Assembly (NCBI RefSeq): GCF_947492815.1
Contig: NZ_CANLOB010000003.1
Coordinates: forward strand, 1 to 64,000
Reading direction: 5' to 3'
Source: an uncultured Dokdonia sp.
GTDB lineage: Bacteria; Bacteroidota; Bacteroidia; Flavobacteriales; Flavobacteriaceae
DNA: 64,000 nt
Shown: in pieces, positions 9,615 to 19,091 of the stretch
Numbering within the stretch: position 1 is the first letter of the stretch
How the letters are laid out: each line of letters begins with the position of its first letter
Notes under the pieces: model-generated
The model's input: only the letters and a program-made list of their open reading frames with translations
Told to the model about the DNA's origin: nothing
The model's database searches: none
Position numbers and translations under genes: made by a program

Positions 9615-12600
9615 ATGGAAAAAGAAAACCTAAATACTGTAGAAGGGTACCAACTTTCTATAAATCAAATGAATTTATGGAGTGTAGCTAGCAAAAATCT
9701 AGAAAAGTATTATAATCAGGTTGTTATTGATCTAGAAGATAGGTTGCTTATAGATAAATTGCGTCGTGTTTTAACACTTGTGGTTCGTAAAAATGAAACA
9801 TTGCTGTTTAAAATGAGTACTGTACCTGGTGCTACATTTCCTGTACAATCAGTATCTGAGGGACAACAAGTAAATGTATATGAAGAGACAGTTAGTTCTC
9901 TAGACACAACAACAATTAATGCGGCAACAGCGTCCTACTTAAGTAGTGATTACAACCCTATGACAAGTGCTGCTTTAAGGGTTTGCTTACTTACAGATAC
10001 AAATGGCAATCAAGTTTTAGTAATTCGTTTGTTTTCACTTTGGGCAGATACATATAGTACTACGTATGTATGTAATGAATTATATAAAGCAATACAAGAC
10101 GAGGGTGCTTATGAAAATGAAGAAAAAGAGGTCGTAGAATATCAAGACTTTGCAGCTTGGCAACAACAATTGTTTAATGATCCAGAAGAAGAGGGAGTAA
10201 ATTTTTGGAAAAACTATACGGTCGATATTTCAAAAGAAATCTTACCGTTTAAAGAAGTTCAAGAAGGACAGTTTACTCCTCAGAGACAACCTATATGTGT
10301 TATAGAAGGGGATAAGTATCAGGAGTTAAAAAACATAGCTTCTCAAAACAATTATTCTTTAGAGTCCCATATCTTATCCAAATATGTTGCGTACTTATCA
10401 CAATTTGAGAAAGATCAATGTACCCTTGGATACATTCCTTACAAGAGATATTATGCAGAGTTAGAACACACATTTGGACTAGTAGCAAAATCGCTTCCAG
10501 TACATCTTGAAGATCTTGAACAATTATTAGGAGAAGACGTAGAGAAGTCACTTCAGAAATCTATAGATGAAATTGGAATGTGGTCAGACTATTTTTATCT
10601 AAATAGAATGGATAATACTACAGCGCCGATTTTTAAATATTGTTTTGAATATATTGACGTAAATGAAAATACAAATTCTCAAAATAATTTTAAAATACAA
10701 GATATATATAGCGTTACAGACGCATTTGAGATAAAAGTAAATGCTGTTAATTATGGAGATAGACTTGTTTTAGAGTTGTATTATGATAGTAATGTCTTTA
10801 CTCAAAAAGCAATTGATGTAATTATATCACAACTTCAGTCATGTTTTGCTTCTCAGGCTATTAGTACTGTTGGAAAAGAAATTATAACTGTTTCTAATAA
10901 TACAGCAAAAGAAAATGATACCTACAACTCTATTGTAGAAGTTTTTGAGAATCAGGTACAATTAGATAAAGATAAGATAGCGTTATTCTCTAATGAAATG
11001 ACACTAACTTATGAGGAGTTATCTGAAAAATCGGATCAATTTGCTCAATATTTGATAAAAGAATATCATCTTCAAAAAGGAGACCCTGTAGCTATTTTAT
11101 TAGACCGTTCTGAGTATTTTATGATAAGTGTTTTAGGAGTTCTTAAAGCAGGAGGTTACTATATTCCAATTGATACTTCATATCCAAAAGAAAGAATACA
11201 ATTTATTTTGGATGACTGTCAAAGTGCTATTCTTATAAGCAATGAAAAGAGTACAAATCCCTTAACGTTTTCAATAGCCCGTACTTTAGACCCAACAAAA
11301 GAATGTATATATACATCAAGTACAGTCATTCAAGAATTTCCTGAAGTAGTTTCTAATGATACAGCATATAGTATTTACACATCGGGATCTACAGGGAATC
11401 CTAAAGGATGCCTTATTAATCATGGTAATCTTTTAAATTATATTCTTTGGGCAAATGATTATTATTTTGAAACATCACACATAGGGAATTGGGGACTTGT
11501 TACCTCGGTGTCATTTGATTTAACAGTTACGGCCCTTTTTACAAGTATTACAAGAGGGAAAAAACTTTGGATTGGTTCTGAAGAAAAAGAAATTGATGAA
11601 TTATTAATAGAAACTTTTAGCCACTCAGAAGTAGATACATTAAAGTTAACGCCATCTCACCTTTCTTTACTTAAAGAATTACCTATAGCAAAGACAAATA
11701 TTAAAGTAATAATATGCGGAGGAGAACAGCTTACTCAAAATCAATTACAAGGAGTTTGGGCGATTGATCCAGCGATACGTGTTTTTAATGAATATGGACC
11801 TACAGAAGCGACAGTAGGGTGTATTGTGAAAGAAATGTCTAAAAAGCAACCGGAAGTATGTATCGGAAAACCTATAGCTAATACTGTTATTGATATTGTA
11901 GATTCAGAAGGGGTTATTTGCGATGTAGGTGTTTCTGGAGAGATTGTAATAACTGGTGCAGGAGTTTCTAAGGGGTATTTAAATAGAACGACACTTACAC
12001 ACGAACGATTTATAAAGAACAAAAATCAATATATATCTTATAAAACGGGTGATATTGGAAGATGGTCTATTCATGGTGAGGTCATATATGAAGGAAGAAA
12101 GGATGATCAAGTTAAGATACGAGGGTATAGAATTGAATTAGGAGAAGTAGAAAAACAACTTACTAATCTTAAAACGATTGATCAAGCTGTAGTTCTGATA
12201 GATGATAAAAATGAGGAAGAAAAAACAATGATTGCTTATGTGGTTTCATCTCAAAAAGAAAATGTAGAAGATCTAAAAACATACCTAAAAGATAAACTTC
12301 CAGAATATATGGTACCCGCTTCTATTGTAGAAGTAGATACCATTCCTCTAACAACAAATGGAAAAGTTGATAAAAACTTTTTACTTGAATTAAACACAGG
12401 AAATATACCATCAAGAGCAGTATACGTAGCTCCAAAGAATGATACTGAGAAGCAAATAATTGCGATATGGGAAGAAATATTACAAATAGACAAAATAGGA
12501 ACTCAAGATGATTTCTTTGAATTAGGAGGTCATAGTTTAAAAGCAACTCAATTAATTAATCAATATCATAAAATATTTGATGTAAAATTAGGACTAAAAG

Positions 12601-15600
12601 AAATTTTCTCAAATACTACGGTAGCTACTCATGCTAGTTTAATAGATACGTCGGAAATCTCTAAACATGCTCCCATTGCAAGAGTAGAGGATAAAAAAGA
12701 TTATCCCGTATCTGATGGACAAAGACGACTATGGGTATTAAGTCAATTTACGAATGGAACAGAAGTATATAATATGCCTTCAAGTGTATCTTTAAAAGGT
12801 ACATATAATGCCGAGTGTTTTTCAAAAGCAATGAATGCTGCTATAGATAGACATGAAATATTACGTACGGTATTTAGAGTAAATGATGATGGAGAGGTAA
12901 GACAAGTTGTAAAAACAACTGAAGAACTAAATTTTTCTGTAGAGTATGTTGATTATAGATCTGTATTTCATAAAGAAGAACTTGCAAAATCATATATAAG
13001 AGAAAATGCATATGTACCATTTGATCTTGAAAATGGACCTCTGTTAAGAGTTAGTTTATTACAACTTTCTGATGAGGATTATATGTTCTATTACAATATG
13101 CATCACATTATTTGTGATGGATGGTCAATGAATGTATTAGCAAAAGACGTTCTTGCATTCTATGAATATTACCTAGAAGGAAAAAAGTTAGAAGTACCGA
13201 CATTAAAAATTCAATATAGAGACTATGCAACTTGGCAGCAAAAAGAAGTACAACAAGAAAAAAATAATGGACATAAAGAATATTGGTTAAAGGCATTGTC
13301 AGGAGAATTACCTACGTTAGATTTACCTATTCAAAATACTAGACCTGCGGTTAAAACCTATGCTGGAAATAGTCTAAAAACATATATACCTTCAAATATT
13401 ACGAGTAGTTTAAAAGCTTTTGGACAACGTGAAGGAGGAAGCTTATTTATAGGATTATTAGCAACTTGGAATATTCTGTTTCAAAAATATACTTCAGAAA
13501 ACGATATTATTATTGGAACTCCAGTTGCTGGGAGAGATCATGCAGACTTAAATGACCAAATAGGTTTTTATGTGAACACATTGCCTTTAAGAAATCAAAT
13601 TCTTCCAGAAGAGAGTTTTGCATCTTTTTATAATCGAGTTAAAGAAAATACATTATTGTCATATGAGCATCAAATGTATCCCTTTGATAGATTAGTAGAT
13701 GATTTAGATATAAGAAATGACACAAGTAGGAGTGCTGTATTTGATGTGATGTTGATGTTGCAGAATATCAGAGAGATTAAAGAAAATACCAGTTTAAATG
13801 CAGATGCTTTTCAAAAAATAGAGGATAAAGGATTTAAGGTATCTAAGTTTGATATGGATATAGCCTTCAAAGAGGAGGGTGATTATATGGCTTTTAGTAT
13901 TACCTATAATACGGATATATATTCTCAGGAGGCTGTGAGAACCATTATGCAGCATTATAAACAATTATTAGATGTTGTTTTACAAAATCCAGATCAAAAA
14001 ATAAAAGAGATAGATTATATTTCAGAAGCAGAGAAACAAAAGCTTATTGTAGATTTTAATGCTAATACTACAATATATCCTAAAGATAAAACACTTATGG
14101 ATCTTTTCAATTCTCAAGTAGTACAAACTCCTGATAATATGGCATTATTATTTAAGGAAACATCATACACTTATGAGGAGTTAGACAAACTTTCAAATCA
14201 ATTTGCACATTGTTTGAGAGATGATTATCAAGTGTCAAAAGGAGATTTTATAGGGGTTCAACTAGATCGAAGTGATTCTGTTATTATAGCTATTTTAGGG
14301 ATTATGAAAGCGGGTGCTGTATATATTCCTATTGATATAGAGCATCCGGCATCTCGTAAGTCATATATCTATGAAGATACTAAGATTTGCTTATTAATTG
14401 GTAATCCAAGTAGTGTGTCTGCACAAGCTAATTTTGAAGGAATTGTTTTAGATATCGAAAAAGATTTTGAACCTGCAACATATCAAGACACAGTTGTTAA
14501 TATATGTCTTTCTCCTGATGATCTTGCCTATATTATATATACTTCAGGATCTACAGGAAATCCTAAAGGGGTTATTATAGAGCATAAAGGAATACTAAAT
14601 ACGATTCTAGCTCAAATAGAGCTTTTTGGAATTACGCATTATGATAGAGGATTGCAATTTGCTTCTTTTTCTTTTGACGCTTCTATATCAGAGATCTTCA
14701 CTGCACTTTTATCTGGCGCTTGTTTATGTGTTATAGATAAAGAACATAGAGAAGATCCTAAACTGTTAGAAACTTATATCATTAATGAAAAAATAGATGT
14801 AGCTACAATCCCACCATCGTACTTAAGCCTTATGAATGTTAAATCATTGAGCAGACTTAAAACATTAATTACAGCTGGAGAATCACCAGTATATACTAAA
14901 GTAGAGGAGTATCTGAAATTAGGTAATTATTATAATGCTTATGGACCTACAGAAACTAGTATTTGCTCTTCTATGTATGGATTACGTAAAGGAGAGAACC
15001 TACCAAAAGGAAATATACCTATTGGGGTTCCTATTGCAAATACACAAACATTTATTTTAGATCAAAATGATAAAATAGTTCCCGTTGGTGTTGTAGGTGA
15101 AATATGTATTGGCGGAGCTGGATTAGCTAAAGGATATTTAAATAGACCAGATCTTACAAAAGAAAAGTTTATGAATCATCCTTATAAAAAAGGAGAGCGT
15201 CTCTATAAAACAGGTGATATAGGTAGATGGTTACCGGATGGTAATATTGAATTTATAGGTAGAAAAGATGATCAAGTAAAAATTAATGGATATCGTATAG
15301 AGTTAGGAGAAGTTGAACAGTCTTTAGTCAGTCACGAATTGATTAATGAAGCTGTTGTAATGACAGATGTTAATCAATATAATATTAAGAGTTTAATAGC
15401 TTATATAGTTACTAAAGAAGAAGTGTCGCTAGAACAATTAAGAACATTTCTCAAAGGTATAATACCGCATTATAGTATTCCTTCAGAATTTATTTCGCTT
15501 AAGCAATTACCTATTACTATTAATGGTAAAATAGATAAGAAAGCATTGACTTATACTTCAGGTTCTAAGGTGGCTAGTGAGAAAGTATATATAGCTCCAC

Positions 15601-15902
15601 AAACGGAGAAAGAAAAAATAATTATTCAAATTATAGCAACGCAATTAGGAAAAGATCCTAATAGCATAAGTATACTAGATAACTTCTTTGACTTAGGGGC
15701 AAATTCTATCAAAATAGTCAAAATCCTTAATGAAATTAATAAGCAATTAGAGACAGAGGTAAAGGTGGTCTCCTTATTTGAGAACCCTAATGTAAATGAG
15801 TTTATTCAATATTTAGAAATGTTAGAATCTCAAGAACAAAATGAAATTGAAGAACCAGAAGATATTTCAGAAGCTTTAGATGAATTTATAAATTTAATGT
15901 AG
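9615..15902 (+). CDS. NRPS: degenerate C*-A(Asn)-PCP-C-A(Tyr/Phe)-PCP
   Basis: This 2095-residue synthetase adds two residues. Residues 10-430 form a C-like domain in which the HHxxxDG motif has decayed to FSLWADT (140-146), so it should not catalyse condensation. A1 (436-924, YTSGSTGNPKG at 588) has specificity residues DLTKIGEVGK, an asparagine code. PCP1 has GGHS with Ser974. The middle C domain (1025-1460) has an intact HHIICDGWS (1163-1171). A2 (1494-1979) reads DASTIAAICK, close to tyrosine and phenylalanine codes; its A8 motif is VKING where VKIRG is usual. PCP2 reads LGANS with Ser2031. The C domain that ends the previous protein can serve the Asn module, which leaves the N-terminal C* redundant. 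The protein hands over to the PKS encoded 21 bases downstream. Confidence 0.95.
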   Translation: MEKENLNTVEGYQLSINQMNLWSVASKNLEKYYNQVVIDLEDRLLIDKLRRVLTLVVRKNETLLFKMSTVPGATFPVQSVSEGQQVNVYEETVSSLDTTTINAATASYLSSDYNPMTSAALRVCLLTDTNGNQVLVIRLFSLWADTYSTTYVCNELYKAIQDEGAYENEEKEVVEYQDFAAWQQQLFNDPEEEGVNFWKNYTVDISKEILPFKEVQEGQFTPQRQPICVIEGDKYQELKNIASQNNYSLESHILSKYVAYLSQFEKDQCTLGYIPYKRYYAELEHTFGLVAKSLPVHLEDLEQLLGEDVEKSLQKSIDEIGMWSDYFYLNRMDNTTAPIFKYCFEYIDVNENTNSQNNFKIQDIYSVTDAFEIKVNAVNYGDRLVLELYYDSNVFTQKAIDVIISQLQSCFASQAISTVGKEIITVSNNTAKENDTYNSIVEVFENQVQLDKDKIALFSNEMTLTYEELSEKSDQFAQYLIKEYHLQKGDPVAILLDRSEYFMISVLGVLKAGGYYIPIDTSYPKERIQFILDDCQSAILISNEKSTNPLTFSIARTLDPTKECIYTSSTVIQEFPEVVSNDTAYSIYTSGSTGNPKGCLINHGNLLNYILWANDYYFETSHIGNWGLVTSVSFDLTVTALFTSITRGKKLWIGSEEKEIDELLIETFSHSEVDTLKLTPSHLSLLKELPIAKTNIKVIICGGEQLTQNQLQGVWAIDPAIRVFNEYGPTEATVGCIVKEMSKKQPEVCIGKPIANTVIDIVDSEGVICDVGVSGEIVITGAGVSKGYLNRTTLTHERFIKNKNQYISYKTGDIGRWSIHGEVIYEGRKDDQVKIRGYRIELGEVEKQLTNLKTIDQAVVLIDDKNEEEKTMIAYVVSSQKENVEDLKTYLKDKLPEYMVPASIVEVDTIPLTTNGKVDKNFLLELNTGNIPSRAVYVAPKNDTEKQIIAIWEEILQIDKIGTQDDFFELGGHSLKATQLINQYHKIFDVKLGLKEIFSNTTVATHASLIDTSEISKHAPIARVEDKKDYPVSDGQRRLWVLSQFTNGTEVYNMPSSVSLKGTYNAECFSKAMNAAIDRHEILRTVFRVNDDGEVRQVVKTTEELNFSVEYVDYRSVFHKEELAKSYIRENAYVPFDLENGPLLRVSLLQLSDEDYMFYYNMHHIICDGWSMNVLAKDVLAFYEYYLEGKKLEVPTLKIQYRDYATWQQKEVQQEKNNGHKEYWLKALSGELPTLDLPIQNTRPAVKTYAGNSLKTYIPSNITSSLKAFGQREGGSLFIGLLATWNILFQKYTSENDIIIGTPVAGRDHADLNDQIGFYVNTLPLRNQILPEESFASFYNRVKENTLLSYEHQMYPFDRLVDDLDIRNDTSRSAVFDVMLMLQNIREIKENTSLNADAFQKIEDKGFKVSKFDMDIAFKEEGDYMAFSITYNTDIYSQEAVRTIMQHYKQLLDVVLQNPDQKIKEIDYISEAEKQKLIVDFNANTTIYPKDKTLMDLFNSQVVQTPDNMALLFKETSYTYEELDKLSNQFAHCLRDDYQVSKGDFIGVQLDRSDSVIIAILGIMKAGAVYIPIDIEHPASRKSYIYEDTKICLLIGNPSSVSAQANFEGIVLDIEKDFEPATYQDTVVNICLSPDDLAYIIYTSGSTGNPKGVIIEHKGILNTILAQIELFGITHYDRGLQFASFSFDASISEIFTALLSGACLCVIDKEHREDPKLLETYIINEKIDVATIPPSYLSLMNVKSLSRLKTLITAGESPVYTKVEEYLKLGNYYNAYGPTETSICSSMYGLRKGENLPKGNIPIGVPIANTQTFILDQNDKIVPVGVVGEICIGGAGLAKGYLNRPDLTKEKFMNHPYKKGERLYKTGDIGRWLPDGNIEFIGRKDDQVKINGYRIELGEVEQSLVSHELINEAVVMTDVNQYNIKSLIAYIVTKEEVSLEQLRTFLKGIIPHYSIPSEFISLKQLPITINGKIDKKALTYTSGSKVASEKVYIAPQTEKEKIIIQIIATQLGKDPNSISILDNFFDLGANSIKIVKILNEINKQLETEVKVVSLFENPNVNEFIQYLEMLESQEQNEIEEPEDISEALDEFINLM

Positions 15903-15923
15903 GATAATATAATTTTAGATACA

Positions 15924-18900
15924 ATGGAAAATAAAATTAGAAAAAAAGATATTGCAATTATAGGAGTTTCTGGCAAATATCCAAAGTCAGAAAATCTTAA
16001 TGAATTCTGGAACCATTTAGTAAATGGAGAAGAACTCACGCATTTCTATACAGATGACGAATTAAGAGCAGTAGGAGTTAGTGAAGAAAACTTAGCAAAT
16101 CCACATTTAGTAAAGGCACAATCTTTTATAGAGGACCCTAATAGTTTTGATTATTCATTTTTTGGCTATACAAAACAGGAGGCGATGGCTATGGATCCGC
16201 AAATTAGAATGATGCATGAGCAAGTTTGGTTAGCATTAGAAGATGCTAGCTATAATCCTAAAGTTTATAAAGATAAAATAGGATTGTTCTTGTCTGCAGC
16301 AGATAATATTAATTGGAGAGCGTACACACTTATTGCTAATAACGATAATGTAAATTCTTTCTTTTTAAACCAAATATCTAATAAGAATTTTATCAGTACA
16401 CTTATCTCTTATAACTTGAATTTAAGAGGCCCTAGCTATTACATAGATACAGCATGTTCAAGTTCGTTGGTAGGAGTACATCAAGCATGTCGTTCTTTAT
16501 TAATGCGTGAATGCTCAATGGCATTAGCTGGAGGGGTAAGAATATATTCAAAACCTTATCAAGGACATTTTTATCAAGAAGGAATGACAAATTCTAAAGA
16601 TGGTCACTGTAAGGCATTTGATAAAGATTCTTCAGGGATTGTATCTGGAGAAGGGGTAGGGGTTGCTGTTTTAAAAAGATTAGAAGATGCTATTAGGGAT
16701 AATGATCAGATTTATGCTGTGATCCGTTCTTCTGTTGTAAATAATGATGGGAATAGGAAAGTAGGATATACTGCCCCTAGTATTAATGGACAGTATGAAT
16801 GTATCAAACAAGCCCATTTAATTGCAGATGTGACCCCAGAATCGATATCATATGTAGAAGCACATGGTACAGGAACAAAACTTGGCGATCCTATAGAAGT
16901 AGAAGCACTCAATAAATCTTTTGGATATAACAGCGCACACGAATGTGCACTAGGATCTGTAAAGACAAATATGGGGCATCTGGATGCTGCTGCAGGAATT
17001 ACGGGGCTGATTAAAACCACCTTAGCGTTAAAACATAAAATACTACCTCCTTCATTGCATTTTGAAACACCTAATCCAGAAATTAACTTTCAATCAGGAC
17101 CTTTTAAAGTACAAACAGAAACAGCAAAATGGACGTCTAAAGATAATGCTCCATTAAGAGCTGGAGTGAGTAGTTTTGGAATAGGAGGAAATAATGCACA
17201 TGTTATACTACAGGAAGCACCTGTAAAGGATAAAACAGTTCAAGATAACTCGTATCAACTTTTACGTTTTTCTGCACAATCTTCAGGATCATTAAATGCA
17301 TATCAAGAAAAACTCACTTCGTATTTAGAAAATACTAAAGGAAATAATCTTAGAGATATTGCATATTCATTACAGGTAGGTAGGAATCAATTTAAATATA
17401 ATAGATTTTTGGTATCTAATTCGCGTGAAAATGCGCTGGAAATATTAAAAGACCCTCAAAGTGAATCTATCTATTCAGGTAAGTTAACTTCAAAACGGAA
17501 TATCGTATTTATGTGTACAGGTTCTGGAGCTCAATACCTTCATATGGGAAAAGATCTTTATGAAAACGAGCCTTACTTTAAAGAACTGATGGATGAAGGT
17601 TTTGGGATTATTAAAGAAGTAACAGGCGCAGATATAGCTTCAGTAATGTATGCTACTCATCCTAACCCAGCTATTGATATCAATAAAAATGAATACACAC
17701 AACCTATCGTATTTGTTTTTGAATATGCTCTAGCAAAATTGATGATGAAGTGGGGCGTGACTCCAGATAAATTAATTGGACATAGTACAGGAGAGTATGT
17801 AGCAGCATGTTTAAGTGGTGTCTTTTCATTTGAGACAGGATTACAACTCGTCATTAAGCGTGCTTCATTAATGAATGAAACGCCAAAAGGCAGTATGCTA
17901 AGTGTATCTCTTTCTGAAGAGCAAATCAAACCTTACTTAAATAAAAACCTATCTGTAGCCGTTGTAAACTCTCCAGAGTCTTGCGTGTTATCAGGCACTG
18001 AAAGTGCTATAGATATATTAATTGAAGTGTTTGAAAAAGAAGAAATTTCCTGTTCTAAATTAAGAATTTCACTTGGAGGACATTCATTCCTAATGGATTC
18101 AGTACTAGATAAGTTTACAAAGGAATTAGATAAAGTTACATTTTCGGAACCTAAAATCCCTTTTGTTTCAAACTTGACAGGGCAACTCATTACTTCAGAA
18201 GAAGCAATGTCTTCAAAATATTGGACAGATCATTTAAGAAATACAGTTCGCTTTTCAGATGGAATAACGACCTTGTTACAGGACACAAATACCTTATTTA
18301 TAGAAGTAGGACCTGGAAATACACTTACCACATTATTCCAACAGCAAGAACATGCACCAAATGCAAATAATGTTGCGGTAAATCTAGTGAGACATCCTAA
18401 ACAAGAAATTAATGATCAGGAATATATCTTGAAAAAAATAGGAGAGTTATGGTTAAATGGAGTCGATATAAATTGGGAAGAATATTATACAAGCCAAAAA
18501 CCATATAGAGTTTCTTTACCAGGATATGTGTTTAATAAAACAAAATTACCTGTAAAAGTAAATCCTTTTGAACTCCTTGATTTTTCAATGTCTGAAACTA
18601 CATCAAGTACTGGAGGATTTATAGATAGTTTTGATGATAGTGAAGCTTTTGAAGAAGATCTGGATGACGAAAATGCAGTATTGGTAAAATATGTAACACC
18701 ATCTACTCCTACAGAAGAGAAGTTGGTAGAAATGTGGCAAACTTTTTTCAGCAAAGATCGAATAGGAATTTTAGATAGCTTTTTTGCTTTAGGAGGGAAT
18801 TCATTAAAAGGAGTTACTATGCTAAAACTTATTCAGAAAACATTTGAAATCGATATTAAGATTAAAGATTTTTATCAAAAATCAACAATTAAAGAACTTG

Positions 18901-18977
18901 CTGCCGAGATTGATTTAGCAGTAAAACTTGTAACTATTCAAGAAGAGAGTGAGTGTGCGACAGTAATCACTATCTAG
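15924..18977 (+). CDS. Type I PKS module: KS-AT-ACP
   Basis: This 1017-residue polyketide synthase module extends the aminoacyl chain by one ketide. The KS (about 6-430) has the full triad: Cys178 in DTACSSS, His314 in EAHGTGT and His352 in MGHLDAAAG. The AT (about 525-825) has GHSTGE with nucleophile Ser621. The position that reads HAFH for malonyl or YASH for methylmalonyl AT domains is GGHS (His720), so the extender cannot be read directly. An ACP with LGGNS (Ser960) ends the protein. No KR, DH, ER or MT domain is present, so the beta-keto group should stay unless reduced in trans. It follows the Tyr/Phe module and precedes the D-Phe module. A CCR-like gene at 34945 may supply an unusual extender. 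Confidence 0.95.
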   Translation: MENKIRKKDIAIIGVSGKYPKSENLNEFWNHLVNGEELTHFYTDDELRAVGVSEENLANPHLVKAQSFIEDPNSFDYSFFGYTKQEAMAMDPQIRMMHEQVWLALEDASYNPKVYKDKIGLFLSAADNINWRAYTLIANNDNVNSFFLNQISNKNFISTLISYNLNLRGPSYYIDTACSSSLVGVHQACRSLLMRECSMALAGGVRIYSKPYQGHFYQEGMTNSKDGHCKAFDKDSSGIVSGEGVGVAVLKRLEDAIRDNDQIYAVIRSSVVNNDGNRKVGYTAPSINGQYECIKQAHLIADVTPESISYVEAHGTGTKLGDPIEVEALNKSFGYNSAHECALGSVKTNMGHLDAAAGITGLIKTTLALKHKILPPSLHFETPNPEINFQSGPFKVQTETAKWTSKDNAPLRAGVSSFGIGGNNAHVILQEAPVKDKTVQDNSYQLLRFSAQSSGSLNAYQEKLTSYLENTKGNNLRDIAYSLQVGRNQFKYNRFLVSNSRENALEILKDPQSESIYSGKLTSKRNIVFMCTGSGAQYLHMGKDLYENEPYFKELMDEGFGIIKEVTGADIASVMYATHPNPAIDINKNEYTQPIVFVFEYALAKLMMKWGVTPDKLIGHSTGEYVAACLSGVFSFETGLQLVIKRASLMNETPKGSMLSVSLSEEQIKPYLNKNLSVAVVNSPESCVLSGTESAIDILIEVFEKEEISCSKLRISLGGHSFLMDSVLDKFTKELDKVTFSEPKIPFVSNLTGQLITSEEAMSSKYWTDHLRNTVRFSDGITTLLQDTNTLFIEVGPGNTLTTLFQQQEHAPNANNVAVNLVRHPKQEINDQEYILKKIGELWLNGVDINWEEYYTSQKPYRVSLPGYVFNKTKLPVKVNPFELLDFSMSETTSSTGGFIDSFDDSEAFEEDLDDENAVLVKYVTPSTPTEEKLVEMWQTFFSKDRIGILDSFFALGGNSLKGVTMLKLIQKTFEIDIKIKDFYQKSTIKELAAEIDLAVKLVTIQEESECATVITI

Positions 18978-18999
18978 AAAGGGAAATTTTCTTTTTCTC

Positions 19000-19018
19000 T
19001 TTTCGCTTTAAGCGAAAA
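19000..19018. other. Short inverted repeat between PKS and NRPS genes
   Basis: TTTTCGCTT and AAGCGAAAA face each other around a single base, followed by more A residues. In the leftward direction it would resemble a hairpin followed by a T-run, but no leftward gene is nearby. It is a weak element and possibly only an mRNA hairpin. Confidence 0.25.
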
Positions 19019-19091
19019 AAATACATCCATATTATTTTAACTAATTATTTATTTGAAGGCAACTTGCTTGTACTTCTAAAAACTTAATGCA

